Counted from the stretch's first letter, positions 1 to 10,739 are shown. The stretch: DNA of 64,000 bases from Monoplex corrugatus (GCA_030674185.1 JAPXFY010000031.1:37681862-37745861), one strand, 5' to 3'. Numbers and translations: made by a program. The notes: a model not told the origin generated them from the letters alone.

Positions 1-795
1 AAATATTCGACATTTTTTATGGCTGAATGTAGCATAAGACGGCCTCGATCATTGTAATCGTCACATTAACGACTCGTTTTGTATCAACTGCGTCATATGT
101 TTTGGGCGTGTTTTGATTCCGGTGCAACGAAACTGAAAGTAGGCAAGCGCTCACGTCAGTTCCTTACTGATAAAGTTGATTTGGTTTCATTTCCGTGTAA
201 CGTTGCTTAGTAGGAGTGTTTTGCTCCAAGTGTAGCCTATACAGATACAGTACTGATTTAATCTGCGTTTACGTGAAGGACTGACTGAGACGACAGAGAG
301 AGAGAGAGAGAGAGAGACTTGTCTAGAAACTCAGGCCAGGGTGAAATCGCCAACAGTGCTTCAAGTTGAACGATCCACCACTTAGTAAACGGATAGGATA
401 AGGTGAAGAAGGTGAAGCCGTTTGCATTCCGTTCCGTGTCACGATCTCAACAGGAACATTCTATCGTAAGTGTGACCTTTTTTTTTCTGTGAATGCCGAG
501 CAGATTGTGTTGTTTCGCTCAACTATTGATTAGTGAATTATAGCCTGCGTGCTACTGCTGGGAACAGAAGCTGCCAGTCCTCCAGATCGGGTCTAACCGC
601 AGTGTACGCTTTGCTTAGGCTTTCGTTCAAAGAGTGTAGGCATTCTAAGAGTGTAGGCATATAATGTCATAGTGCCACGGTGAACGCCTGCCCCAGGTCC
701 CAGGCAGAGAACACGCTTGGAAACTTGTATCAATTTTCATTTATAAGATGGCGTTAATCAAGCTAACAGCGGCTGGATGATGTTCTGTATTCATA
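1..795. other. Non-coding stretch, nothing recognised
   Basis: No ORF with protein character on either strand and no recognisable repeat apart from a short (GA)n run near 293-316. It lies upstream of the MYND gene, so a non-coding first exon or promoter could be here, but nothing in the sequence demonstrates one. Confidence 0.4.
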
Positions 796-825
796 GTGAT
801 ATTTCTTTCTTTATTTGTCTTACTC

Positions 826-856
<31 letters not shown>

Positions 857-1095
857 TTCATTTATTCATTTATTTGTTTAGTTACTTTTTATCTATCTGT
901 CTGTCTATCAGTCTATTTATCTATCTACTTGTGTGTTTGTTTCTGTTTATTTATTTGTTTATTCATTTACTTATTTATTTATTTATCTATTTGTGTGTTT
1001 GTTTTCGTTTATTTATTTGTTTATTCATTTATTTGTTTTTATTTATTTATTTACTTATTTATTTATCAATTTATTCATTTATTTTTGTCACATTC
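796..1095. repeat. (TTTA)n microsatellite with TTTG and CTAT variants
   Basis: Long run of TTTA units interspersed with TTTG, TCTA and CTGT units. It is open in three forward frames, giving low-complexity FIYLFIYL-type translations that are not genes. Confidence 0.9.
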
Positions 1096-1388
1096 ATCAT
1101 ACAAAAGTTAGGCTGCGTGACCGCAGTGAAGCGCCATTTTTCTTCCGTATGCGTGTATTTTTTTAACTTATGAAAGTTGATTTTTCGACAGAATTGCCAG
1201 GGACAACTCGTTAGTTGCCATGGAATCGTCAATGTGCGCTGAGTGCATGCGGCACGCGGGATCTTGGTTTTTGTCGTCTCATTTGAGAGAGCAGCAAACC
1301 CCTAACGCTTTCTAGTTGACAGGAGAGAAAGTTCTGTCCGATCCGTTGTTGTTTGAACCGGAGTGTCTCCCGTCCTAGGCAGGCTCTT

Positions 1389-1571
1389 TTAACCCTTTGA
1401 CTCCCGCACCCTGTCCACCAGCATCCTGCATTGTCAACCATGCTGATAGAGCAAAAACTTGACCCTTTAACTCCCTCATCCTATCCACCAGCTTCCTTCA
1501 GGATAGGGCGAGGGAGTCAAAGGGTTAAGTTTTTGCAGTTGGTGGATAGGGTGCAGGAGTCAAAGGATTAA
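1389..1571. mobile_element. TTAA-flanked foldback MITE, copy 1 (piggyBac-like)
   Basis: Starts TTAACCCTTTGACTCC and ends in the inverted form GGAGTCAAAGGATTAA. Internally it is a long palindrome built from a block of the type ACCCTATCCACCAGCTTCCT and its complement. No coding capacity. TTAA flanks and CCC-starting termini are what piggyBac-type elements leave; assignment to that superfamily is inference, since no transposase is present. Confidence 0.8.
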
Positions 1572-2126
1572 CAACTGGGCCAAACGCTCCATTAACACCA
1601 CAACTACCGGACGATGGAAAAAGGTCCAAAAATAAGCATGGCTATACCGTATAGCCTGCGCACACACCCTATTCGCTGGCAAGGTACAAGGAACTCACAG
1701 ATCGAATCTTTTACCATTGAGCTAAAAAAATCAGTCAACGGTCAAACGGTACCAAAAAAAAAAGAAAAAACAAAAGAAAAAAAGTTTAAAAAAACAAAAA
1801 GAATAAAAGAAGAAGAGGAAGAAGAAATACGAAAGAATCGTTCATCTTTTCGTTGTTGGCTTTTGTTGTTATTGGTATTGTTTTGTTGTTTTTTTTAAAT
1901 ATGTATGTATGTGTGTATTTAATTTTCTCTTCCAGGTTGTGTGGTTGTTGTTGTTGTTGTTGTTGTGGGGGGGTCGTTTTAGTTTTTTTTGTTTTGTTTG
2001 TTTTTTTGTTTTTGTTTTTGTCCTTTTCTTTGTCATAGATGTATTAAGATTGTATTAAGATGCCTACGTGTGTTTCGTTTTAGATAGTGGTAGACTTCAT
2101 GTGACTCTTAAATAGTTGACAGGGCT
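1572..2126. other. Intergenic, low complexity
   Basis: Contains A-rich and T/G-rich tracts (1740-2040). Around 1690-1730, read on the - strand, there is a weak tRNA-like segment (TTTAGCTCAATGGTAAAAG followed by GATTCGATC-like sequence) that may be a decayed SINE head. No gene is supported. Confidence 0.35.
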
Positions 2127-2218
2127 TTAACCCTTTGACTTCCGGACCCTATCCACCAACAGCAAAAACTTAACCCTTTGATTCCCTCATTCTATCCACC
2201 AGCTTCCCGCACGGGCCG
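2127..2218. mobile_element. TTAA MITE fragment, copy 2 (left part only)
   Basis: Begins TTAACCCTTTGACTTCC and holds an internal second TTAACCCTTTGATTCC block, then stops after the first CCACCAGCTTCC block. The right half is missing. Confidence 0.7.
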
Positions 2219-2379
2219 TACTGACAGAAATACTCAAGTCAATCACGAACATGACTGAATTTTTAAACTAGTAACAGCACACAACACGATCGATAATTCG
2301 TGCTTCACGACATTTCTGATGCACGGTGGTGGTTGGCTGTTGCAGTAGAACCACGGACTCGAGATCTGACGTCTCGTGC

Positions 2380-2925
2380 TTAACCTTTGGACTCCCACAC
2401 TTCATCCACCAGCTGCATAAACTTAACTCTTTGACTCCCTCATCCTATCCACCAGCTTCCTGCAGGAAGATAATGGATAGGGTGAGATAGTCAAAAGGTT
2501 AAGTTTTTGCTTTGCTAGCATGGTTTCTAAGAAGAATGTTGCAGAGTTACATGGACAGCAACGAAAACAAACAAGACAGTCTTAAAGGAGGCAGACACAA
2601 GAAGATCATTAAAAAAAAAAAAGATTAGGATAAGACGAGCAACATTTATAGGACATATTATGAGGAAAGGGGAATTCGAATACCTGGTCACAACAGGAAA
2701 GCTGGAGGAAAAGAGAACACCGTGTAGACCCAGGGAGAAAATATTGGACTGATTTGCAGGGTGGCTGAGGACAGAGAGGGTGGGAGATGTACTTCCAGCG
2801 ACAAGGGATAGATTCGTGTGGAGGGCCATGGTCGCCAACGCCATGCAACAGGGCACATGATGATGATGAGCATGGTTGACGATGAAGGGTGCTGGTGGAC
2901 AGAGGTGCGGGAGTCAAAGGGTTAA
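2380..2925. mobile_element. TTAA MITE copy 3, split by an RTE LINE tail
   Basis: Left terminus TTAACCTTTGGACTCC at 2380, right terminus GGAGTCAAAGGGTTAA ending at 2925. The element is interrupted after CTAGCATGGTT (2525) by an RTE fragment and resumes at the duplicated AGCATGGTT (2869-2877). Without the insertion it would be about the size of the other copies. Confidence 0.75.
2526..2868 (+). mobile_element. RTE-type LINE 3' fragment (RT C-terminus)
   Basis: Degenerate but recognisable C-terminal part of an RTE-like reverse transcriptase: residues resembling WFLRRML, RKRQATFIGH, LEHLVTTGKLEGKR and GRPREK, the tail shared by RTE/BovB-type LINEs. It is 5'-truncated and ends in a short (GAT)n tail, as RTE elements do. 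It is flanked by a 9-bp duplication AGCATGGTT. Confidence 0.75.
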
Positions 2926-3056
2926 TCCCAGCCCGCACCATCAAAAGTGGTCTGTTGGCTGCCAGTGTTATTGCTCCACTCATTGTGGTGGCGTCAGCTT
3001 AGCATTTCACAGATCACGTCCCCCCCCCCCCCCCTCTCCACCCTACTCCATCCACA

Positions 3057-3174
3057 TTAACCCTTTGACTTCCGCACCCTGTCGACCAGCATCCTGCGTT
3101 GTGAACTATGTTAGCAAAGCAAAAACTTACCGTTTTGATTACCCTCACCCTATCCACCAGCTTCCTGGGAGGTT
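3057..3174. mobile_element. TTAA MITE fragment, copy 4
   Basis: Starts TTAACCCTTTGACTTCCGCA, carries the GCATCCTGCRTTGT and GTTAGCAAAGCAAAAACTTA internal motifs, and breaks off after CCACCAGCTTCCTGG. The right terminus is missing. Confidence 0.65.
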
Positions 3175-3645
3175 ACCTTTTGTACCATTGTGCTCACTTT
3201 TTTCTTTTCTTTTTTTTTTTCTTTCTTTTTTTTCTTTCTTTTTACTGTCTGGAGATTTCAGACGCCTGCTGTTACAAGGGTTAGAAATGAAGTGGACATC
3301 TCGGGAACAACACTTTATATTATAATCATGCCGTGGCTAAGGGCAGCTGTTGTGCATGCTTTCAGTTTTATCGCGCCATCCGCTGCCGGCTGATCGAAGG
3401 GATCTGCTTTTCTTTTTACACTTAATTTAAAGGTTGCAGTAAAGACTTCTATTCACCCAGGCCTTCCATTGTCGATGTCATGGTTGCTTATCTACTAATA
3501 CCCGCTTCCATTTCTTAGTATCGATCGTGTGGCATCGTGTTGCTATCCATTTGCGTTTGCGTTTATAACCATAGCTGTATATGTGTGTGTGTGTGGTTGA
3601 ATATTGTGTGTATTTATTTGTGCGTGTTTAATAATGTGTATTCTG

Positions 3646-3669
3646 AATGTGTGTGTGTGTGTGTGTGTG

Positions 3670-3710
<41 letters not shown>

Positions 3711-3784
3711 TTTGTAGTGTGTGTGTGTGGATGTGTGTGTTTGTGTGTCTGTTTGTAGTGTGTGTGTGTGTGTGTGTTGTGTTG

Positions 3785-3817
<33 letters not shown>

Positions 3818-3883
3818 TGTGTTTGTGTGTGTTTGTGTGTTTGTAGTGCATGTGTGTGTTTGTGTGTGTTTTGTGTGTTTGTG

Positions 3884-3953
<70 letters not shown>

Positions 3954-3955
3954 TA
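3646..3955. repeat. (TG)n microsatellite
   Basis: Almost pure TG dinucleotides with TTG and TAG interruptions over about 300 bp. Confidence 0.95.
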
Positions 3956-4343
3956 ATGATATTTTAACGATTCTGTATATATTATTGTCTTTGTACCATA
4001 AAATGTGTAAAGAGCACTAAGCCTAAATGAGTTTGCTGAATAGTGATATTCAAGAAAGATTTTTATCATTATTAATATTTTATTTCTATTATTGTTATTA
4101 TTATGTTGTTGTTATTGTTATTATTTTTTTATTATTATACATTGTTATTATTATTATCATCATTATTAGTAGTAGTATGTTTCTTTATTGATATTGAAAT
4201 TGAACTGTAGAACAACTTTTGGTTTCTTGCTTAGATATGTACATGTAGTAGTTTTGATATGTCAATCCAACTGTTATGCTAATGTGACAAAGAATGGTTT
4301 TATGATGAGATGATGATGATATGATGATGATGATTATTATTAT
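3956..4343. other. AT-rich intergenic DNA
   Basis: ATT/ATA-rich with short (ATT)n and (GAT)n tracts. No coding or element signature seen. Confidence 0.5.
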
Positions 4344-4345
4344 GA

Positions 4346-4430
<85 letters not shown>
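4344..4430. repeat. (TG)n microsatellite
   Basis: Uninterrupted TG dinucleotides. Confidence 0.95.
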
Positions 4431-4647
4431 AACGGCTAGAATGTCTCGACCATTTTATTGATCTGTTTGATTATTTTCTTGTTTATGTGTTTGTTTGTTC
4501 TTCAAATGTCAGTTTCATGTTCAGAACACTTAGCTGTTAATTGTTGAAAGAAAAGGCACTAAACAAATCAGGATTCTTTGATTGAATAATACATAATTTC
4601 TCGTTGTACGGCTAGCTAAAATCAGAAGCAGCAGATAATTGTAATAA

Positions 4648-4686
4648 ATAGATAGACAGACAGACAGACAGATAGATAGACAGATA

Positions 4687-4722
<36 letters not shown>

Positions 4723-5033
4723 GAGGAGGGGACGGAGGGAAGGGTGGAACGGATGTATAGGTAGATGGATAGATGAATATTAGATAGGTGGGAGGTAGGT
4801 AGGTAGTAGGTGATAGGTGGGTAGACAGATGGGTAGATATATCTATAGGTAGATATGGGTAGATAGATGGATAGATATATAGGTAGATAGATTGATAGGC
4901 TGATGGGCAGATAGACAGACAGATACATACATACGTACATACATACATACATATACATACATACATACATACATACATACATACATACATACATACATAC
5001 ATACATACATACATACATACATACATACATAAA
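4648..5033. repeat. Tetranucleotide array cluster (GATA/GACA, GATT, CATA)
   Basis: Successive blocks of GATA and GACA, a (GATT)n block at 4686-4719, mixed GGTA/GATA, then a long (CATA)n block to 5033. It ends about 60 bp before the MYND gene start codon. The YVCMYVCM- and SIYLS-type ORFs on the - strand are translations of this array. Confidence 0.95.
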
Positions 5034-5077
5034 ATGAATATTTACAGGATCTCGGCATTGTTTCCTCTTCTGCAAAC

Positions 5078-5085
5078 TGACGTCA
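5078..5085. promoter_or_regulatory. Perfect CRE-type octamer TGACGTCA
   Basis: The palindrome TGACGTCA lies 6 bp before the MYND gene ATG. It is the consensus site for CREB/ATF bZIP factors. Two more copies (5130-5137 and 10696-10703) lie inside coding exons of the same gene. Regulatory use is inference. Confidence 0.35.
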
Positions 5086-5091
5086 TTTTAA

Positions 5092-5239
5092 ATGGAGGAG
5101 TGTGCGCAGTGCGGCAAACGTGGCGGTGCTGACGTCATTAGGCGCTGCTCGTCGTGCAAAGTGGCGTTTTATTGTTCACGTGACTGTCAGAGACGTCATT
5201 GGTCACGTCATAAAGTGGATTGCAGAAAAGCCAAAGATA
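5092..5239 (+). CDS. Two-MYND protein, exon 1: first MYND zinc finger
   Basis: Start codon and first coding exon of a seven-exon gene. Residues 4-44 form a complete MYND finger: C4-x2-C7, C19-x2-C22, C28-x3-C32, H40-x3-C44, with the typical FYCSRDCQ core at 26-33. MYND fingers are protein-interaction modules that bind proline-rich partners. The exon ends before GTGAGT at 5240 in phase 1, which fits exon 2 (9353) exactly. The ATG is the only one upstream of the finger in this frame and leaves three residues before C4. Full architecture: finger 1, acidic linker, finger 2, then two copies of an A-B exon pair. No enzymatic domain is recognised, so the molecular role is unknown. Confidence 0.85.
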
Positions 5240-5282
5240 GTGAGTTCAGTGTTGGATGTTTCATTTTTTGTTTGTATTTATG

Positions 5283-5308
5283 GTGTGTGTGTGTGTGTGT
5301 GTGTGTGC

Positions 5309-5369
<61 letters not shown>

Positions 5370-5432
5370 TTGGGGTGGGGATGTTTAATTCGTTTGTTTA
5401 TTTGTAGCGGTATGTGTGTGTTGTTGTGTGTG

Positions 5433-5467
<35 letters not shown>

Positions 5468-5475
5468 TGTGGTTG
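5283..5475. repeat. (TG)n microsatellites in intron 1
   Basis: Two TG tracts (5283-5368 and 5410-5475) separated by about 40 bp, just inside intron 1 of the MYND gene. Confidence 0.95.
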
Positions 5476-5716
5476 GTCGCGCGCGCGCACATGTACAAGC
5501 AAGTGCGTGTGTGATGCTTGCACGCACACACGTTGGCGCTCGTGCACATTCTCACACACTGACACAGTGCTGATATTTGTCTATTTGGCACTGTTGGAAT
5601 CTCGAGATCATGATGCCATGGTCAGCACTATCAAAATGCTAACGAAAATCTGGAAATAATAAAATGGATAATTTTCCATTATCGGAAACATGCAGCCTGA
5701 GGATCAGTACGAATTT

Positions 5717-5858
5717 TTAATCCTTTGACTCCCACACTTATCCACCAACTGCTGAAACTTAACCCTTTGATTCCCTCACCCTATCCACCAGCTTCCATGC
5801 TTTGCTAGCATGGTTGACATTGCAGATGCTGTGGACAGTGTGCGGGAGTCAAGGTTAA
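5717..5858. mobile_element. TTAA MITE, copy 5
   Basis: TTAATCCTTTGACTCCCACA at the left, GCGGGAGTCAAGGTTAA at the right, with the internal TTAACCCTTTGATTCCC and TTTGCTAGCATGGTTGACA motifs. Shorter than full copies, with part of the central palindrome lost. Confidence 0.7.
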
Positions 5859-6825
5859 CAGTGCAGTTCTGTACTGTGGACCTTTTGATAGGCTGCTGAA
5901 ATTTAGTTTAAGGTGATTATTGGCTTATAGTTCATCATTGGCTCTGAGAAAACGATTATAACTCAAGGACTTTGCATAAAATGGAAGATTTGAACAGACT
6001 GATATTTCTGGTTAGTAGTAATCTAATTGACATTTTGGCAGAGGTGGGGGGTGGCGATCCTCAAGGATTTTGCATAAGAATGGAAGATTTGAAACAGACG
6101 ATATATTTCTGGTAATAGTAATCTAGACTGGACATTTTTGGCAAGAGGGAGGTTGGGGGGGGGGGGGGGGGCAGGCGACTGGGCGTGTGTAAATCTCTGT
6201 GGAACGACACCTGTGTTCAAAGAAATAGCCATCATTTCAGTTGAATTGGATAAATTTCTTCAATGCAGTCAAAAAACGAAAACAAAGACCAAAAAACAAC
6301 AAAACCAGAAAATAGGGGGTTGGGGTGGGGATAGGCAGGGTTAGAGTCAAGATTGCAGAATTTTGTGGGCATTGCGGGGATAACCTCTGTCATTTGATCT
6401 CGACTAAATTGGTTGAAATGATCAAAACAGGAACCGTTTGTACGGACAGACATCGAAGAGACAGAGCTGGAGCTGAACTTTCATGTTCTTTTTTCTCTCC
6501 AAAAGATAATACTCTCGCTGAATTGGTCAGGGAGGCATTTGGGTGGAATGTTGTTATAAAGGATTCTTTTAGTTGTTGCACCGTCGTGACCATTCAGTTG
6601 AAACCTGAGAATAATTTTGTTATCCGTGAATGGCTCCCCCCCCCCCCCCCCCCCCCTCACAAAGCATTCTTTTGACCAAGTGTCGGTGTTGGGCATAACT
6701 TTGTCCAGAGATAGTCAAGAGAGTTTTTCGCCAACATCGTTCAGCTTGACGCCGGTTTTTGTTTGGCCTGTTTGATTTCAAAGGACGTTCATGGTGCTAA
6801 AGTGTGATCTGTGATGCTACGTATA
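5859..6825. other. Intron 1 sequence, no gene recognised
   Basis: Contains an imperfect direct repeat (5965-6045 and 6058-6140, sharing GGATTTTGCATAAGAATGGA-type sequence), G- and C-homopolymers at 6156-6170 and 6638-6656, and no ORF with protein character. Confidence 0.4.
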
Positions 6826-7370
6826 ACTGCTTCCCCGTGGGGGATGCCGGGGGCTATTTCAGTATAAATAGTATTCCCACCTTCTGGACATTCTGTGCTA
6901 GAAATCTCCTCTTTTCTGTCACTCTCTCTGTTCCTTTCTTCCTCCTTTGCTTTCTGTCGTTTCTTCCTATCATTTTCTGCGTTGCTGGTCCATTTACCTG
7001 TATGTGTTCGATAAAGTCTTAAGTACTTTCGCTTGGGATTGATGTTGAGCACATGTATTATTGAGTGCATTTTTGGCTCTGGGGAAATGTGACAAGCGGA
7101 AGCAATTTTAGGTAATTTGGACCTGTTTTTATATCTGCTTTAGTGGCCTTATTTATGTTTAAATTTGTATTCGGGTGTGGTTTTTAAATCCCCTGTATGA
7201 TAAATTGGATGAGTGGAGTGGTCAGCACTGGAGGCGTCTCCTTAGATTTTGTGCGCAAATGCATTGATATATGTACTTGATTTTTTGTTGAGGTATCATG
7301 TATGTATTGAAATTGTTATAGCTCTACGCGATCGGCTGGGCTTTAAACAAAAATGAATATGAGTATGGCC
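6826..7370 (+). mobile_element. Dispersed repeat X, copy 1 (about 550 bp, non-coding)
   Basis: Opens with CCCGTGGGGGATGCCGGGGG, contains TTCTGTGCTAGAAAT, TGTTCGATAAAGTCTTA, GTGCATTTTTGGCTC and GCGCAAATGCATTGATAT, and closes with GCTCTACGCGATCGGCTGGG then CTTTAAACAAA. The same order of motifs recurs at 18465 (inverted), 24537, 36028 and in part at 25300, 36838 and 52440. No ORF; probably the non-coding tail of a LINE or a long SINE. Confidence 0.75.
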
Positions 7371-8125
7371 ACGACGGTGAATAAAAACAGCTATAAGTTG
7401 GTTCGTGCTGTAACCTTTTTTATTTTTTTTTTTTTTAAAAATTTTTTAGTGCCGATATATGTGTCAGAAACGGAGTCAAAATGAACGCTAACATTACCGA
7501 GGAGAAAATTACTCCATGACTCTATCATTTTGCAGTATATGAATCACGCAAATGAGGATTCATCCATAAAACATTTTGTTCCGAGCTTGTTTTGTTGTGC
7601 TGGTTGTTGGGTGGTAGATGGACAAATAGGCAAACTAAAGATTTCATACTGGAAACACACTTCACAGATTTCAAATGATTTAAAATCAAAGTTTTTGGTG
7701 GATATTTTTATAAAGTGGCAAAATACACTTCACAGATTCCAAATGATTTAAAATCAAAGTTCTTCTGGATATTTTGATTAAATGGCAAGACCACCATCAC
7801 CACCACCAGTGCCAGATTTTCTTGGTTTTTGAAGTCAGGGAGAAGCCAGTTGGCATGTAGTTGCAATGTCACTGGCGTCACTAGTAGATTTAAACAATGT
7901 TTATGACAGAAAGAAAACAGAACTAGGTCATAGTCGCTTTCAGTACGTCACTTGTTTCAACACCCACTTCAACAGAAGGAAAACATTCATTTCAAAAAGG
8001 AAGGAATTACAATATAGGAATTTTACAATAGGAGCATGTGCATATCCGTTAAAAATGAAACCCCCAGAATCGAACCCCGACATATGTACATTATGTTCGG
8101 ATAATTTTTGGCTCTAAGATGTGTG
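7371..8125. other. Intron 1 sequence, nothing recognised
   Basis: A short duplication is visible (CACTTCACAGATTTCAAATG at about 7659 and a near copy at 7727). No coding signature or known element. Confidence 0.4.
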
Positions 8126-9265
8126 ATGTCATCATCATCATTATGTGCCCTGCCGCATGGCGTTGGCAATCATGGCCCTCCATATGTATCTATCCCATGT
8201 CGCCACAAGCACGTCTTCCTTCCTCTCCGTCCTCAGCCACCCTACAAGTCCGTCCAATATTTTCTCCCTGGGTCTACCTGGAGCTTTATTTCCCTCCAGC
8301 TTTCCTGTTGTGACCAGGTGCTGTAATTCCTCTTTCCTCATAAAATGGCCTATAAATGTTGCTTGTCTTTTCCTAATCTTCCTTATCAATGATCTTCATG
8401 TATCTGCCTCCATCAAGGCTGTTTCGTGCGTTTTCTTTGCTGTCCATGGAACTCTAATGAAAATGGCCTATAAATGTTGCCTGTCTTTCCCTAATCTTCC
8501 TTATCAATGATCTTCCTGTGTCTGCCTCCATCAAGACTGCCTCGTTTGTTTTCTTTATTGTCCATGGAAGTCTCAACATTCTTCTTAGAAACCACATTTC
8601 GACTGCCACAATTTTGTTCTGGTTTTGTTTGTTTCTTCTTCTTCTGCGTTCGCACGTTCACAAGGTCAGTCCAGTCAGGGAGACGAATGTTGTCGTGTCC
8701 TCCATGTCCTGTCGGCAGCCATAGAGCTTGGTGCGGAGGGGAGCTGCCGTCGGCCACACTTGTTCCCTCTGCTCTTGGAAGAGGGGGCAGATCTGAAGGA
8801 TGTGTTCTGGTGTCTGTTCTTCCAGACCACAAGGACAGATAGGTGATGGGGCCAGCTTCATCTTCCTGAACAGGTGGGCATTCAGGCGACAGTGACCTGT
8901 TCTAAGCCTGAAGATCGCCACCTGCTGCAGACGGCTAAGGAGATGGTATGGATCCTTTGAGGTTGTTCTGCAGAAGGCTGCCTTCACAAGGGTCTTCTTC
9001 TCCCTGAAGCTAAGGCTTTTTTCTGGTTGTCTTCCTTTGGCTCCATCTTTGGCAAGCTGGTCTGCTGCTTCGTTTCCAGGTATCCCACAATGGGCCGGAA
9101 CCCACTGCAGGACCACACGTCGATGGGTTTTGTTTGTTGACTGTCCACGCCTCATAACTGTATAACATTATCGGTTCTATATTGCGTTCAAGAACTCGCT
9201 TCCTGATGTTTTTTGATAGGCATTTGTTGGTAAGAATGCTTCCTATTACGGCTGCTCGCAGCAAA
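8126..9265 (-). mobile_element. RTE-type LINE 3' part, interrupted by another LINE
   Basis: Read on the - strand, 9265-9137 and then 8634-8126 give the C-terminal RT region of an RTE element (KCLSKNIRKRVLE, IEPIMLYSYEAWTV, then IRKRQATFIGHFMRK and LVTTGKLEGNKAPGRPR), ending in a (GAT)n tail. The two parts are separated by a 500-bp Jockey/I-like fragment. Part of the element (about 8342-8459) is tandemly duplicated at 8461-8578. Several frame breaks make it non-functional. Confidence 0.8.
8635..9136 (-). mobile_element. Jockey/I-like LINE fragment: RNase H end and zinc motif
   Basis: On the - strand this encodes LQWVPAHCGIPGNEAADQLA, the C-terminal RNase H signature with its H and D, then ICPCGLEEQTPEHILQICP, a CxC..H..C zinc motif typical of the end of I/Jockey-group pol proteins. 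5'-truncated; its 3' end is a short (AAG)n tail. It sits inside the RTE element with a 13-bp duplication GGTTTTGTTTGTT on both sides. Confidence 0.8.
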
Positions 9266-9352
9266 CACTATGAGGTGACGGGCAATTCATTTTGTGTTGG
9301 AAGGTCACATACAATGTTTCGTGTCAACTGCAGACGAAGTCTTGTGTTTCAG

Positions 9353-9483
9353 AATCACTCCACGATGCAGAATCGAACTCAACAGTTGAAACAGAGCCAG
9401 AAGAACAAGCTGCAAGGGAGACGACTGTATCGACTGTTTCAAAGAGAACTGACAGCAGTGATGGTTCTTTGGAGACTTGCCGC
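9353..9483 (+). CDS. Two-MYND protein, exon 2: acidic linker plus first Cys of finger 2
   Basis: Small exon found by phase and motif logic. Acceptor TCTTGTGTTTCAG, donor GTGAGT at 9484. Entering in phase 1 completes an AAA codon with the last A of exon 1 and opens a 44-codon frame rich in S, T and E (SLHDAESNSTVETEPEEQAA near the start). It leaves in phase 0 after ETCR. That final Cys-Arg followed by Lys-Cys from exon 3 makes the CRKC knuckle of the second MYND finger. Both phases and the missing cysteine fit, so I regard this as a real exon. The linker itself resembles no domain I know. Confidence 0.75.
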
Positions 9484-9514
9484 GTGAGTTGCCTGTCTGG
9501 GAGTGTTTTTGCTC

Positions 9515-9627
<113 letters not shown>

Positions 9628-10057
9628 CCAGCACAATTTTCATTTTTGTTGATGTATTCCTTTCCCGGTATTTCTTAGTTTCAGCCAAATGTGTAGATTA
9701 GCAACAGCAAGTGTGAAAAAGGGCTTTTAGCTAATAATTCCTACGGTTGGAAAATAAAGTATCATCATCATTTCCCATCTCTCTGTTTCTCATTCTTATA
9801 TGTATACTCACAAACGCGCGCGAGCGCGCACACACATATACACACACACACACATGCGCGCGCGCGAAGAGGCAAAGACATACACTCAGAGACACATAAA
9901 TAAACACACACCATCATTGAATAACACCTCTAGAGAGAACTTAAGTCGTCTTGATCAGTTTGAGCAGTTCCTGTTGCTGATAGAACTGCAGTATATTTTC
10001 ACTACTGCCATTTTATTCGTGTTTTTCTATTTTGTTATCAGTTTATTCATCTGTTAT

Positions 10058-10060
<3 letters not shown>

Positions 10061-10127
<67 letters not shown>

Positions 10128-10168
10128 CTGTGTCTCCGTCTCTCTGTCTCTGTCTTTCTCCGTCTGTC

Positions 10169-10223
<55 letters not shown>

Positions 10224-10262
10224 TTCTTTCTCTCTCTCTCTTCCTCCCTCTCCCTCTTTCTC

Positions 10263-10336
<74 letters not shown>
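10061..10336. repeat. (TC)n microsatellite with TCTG and TTTC interruptions
   Basis: Compound CT-rich array in intron 2 of the MYND gene. The long SLSLS and RERERE ORFs here are its translations. Confidence 0.95.
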
Positions 10337-10341
<5 letters not shown>

Positions 10342-10369
10342 GGTGATGATAAGAAAATTTGAACAGCAT

Positions 10370-10535
10370 CCCCGGTGATGCATCCGTAAAGTGAATGAGA
10401 CTCGTCTGGGCGGTCCCAGTCATTCCAACGAGCCACTAGCACCCTCAAACTGTGGGAAGGAGCCGGTCAGGGGCCGAAAATCCCACAAATAATGTTTTGG
10501 CCGGATGGGGATTAGATCCCACATGGTTTAATTCA
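10370..10535 (-). mobile_element. SINE fragment, family S1
   Basis: Shares GATGCATCCGTAAAGTG, AATGAGACTCG, GAGCCACTAGCA and CGAAAATCCCACAA with the better copy at 19650-19885, and with 58840 and 60060. On the - strand the B-box-like GGGATCTAATCCCC marks the tRNA-related head, but the A box is gone. Confidence 0.55.
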
Positions 10536-10573
10536 TTGGACTTCATTTTTATAAATTCCATTCTATTTTTCAG

Positions 10574-10739
10574 AAATGTGGAATGCAACGTACCGGGATG
10601 AAAAAGTGTGGGGTATGCCTGGCTGTGGCCTATTGTTCACGTGACTGTCAGCGCGCTGATTGGCTGACGCACAAGGTCACGTGCCAAGCCGTGGATGACG
10701 TCATCACCACAGAGGGTTACCGGTTGACGGAGCAGAGAG
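10574..10739 (+). CDS. Two-MYND protein, exon 3: second MYND zinc finger
   Basis: Acceptor TTCTATTTTTCAG, phase 0. With C92 from exon 2 this forms the second finger: C92-x2-C95, C105-x2-C108, C114-x3-C118, H126-x3-C130, with core AYCSRDCQRADW. It is close to finger 1 at YCSRDCQ and HKVxC, so the two fingers probably arose by duplication. The donor chosen is AGAG|GTGGGG at 10740 (phase 1); a second phase-1 donor, GTTACC at 10716, would drop eight codons, so the 3' border is less certain than the rest. Codon phase matches exon 4. Confidence 0.82.

Noticed and set aside
2876..3325. 149-codon ORF
   Set aside because: Passes through two TTAA MITE fragments, a C run and a T/C-rich tract; composition reflects these repeats.
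3537..3967. Cys-Val and His-Thr repeat ORFs
   Set aside because: Translation of (TG)n/(CA)n. The same holds for 5256-5591, 29567-29868, 39737-40026, 56367-56668 and 60757-61110.
6325..6675. 116-codon ORF starting MGIGRVRVKIAEFCGHCGDN as a possible exon
   Set aside because: Runs through a C homopolymer, has no matching phases with exons 1 and 2, and resembles nothing known; treated as intron sequence.
9800..10448. Ser-Leu and Arg-Glu repeat ORFs on both strands
   Set aside because: Translation of (TC)n/(GA)n. The same holds for 9305-9701, 11756-12299, 12370-13244, 13467-13775, 17058-17474 and 61231-61530.
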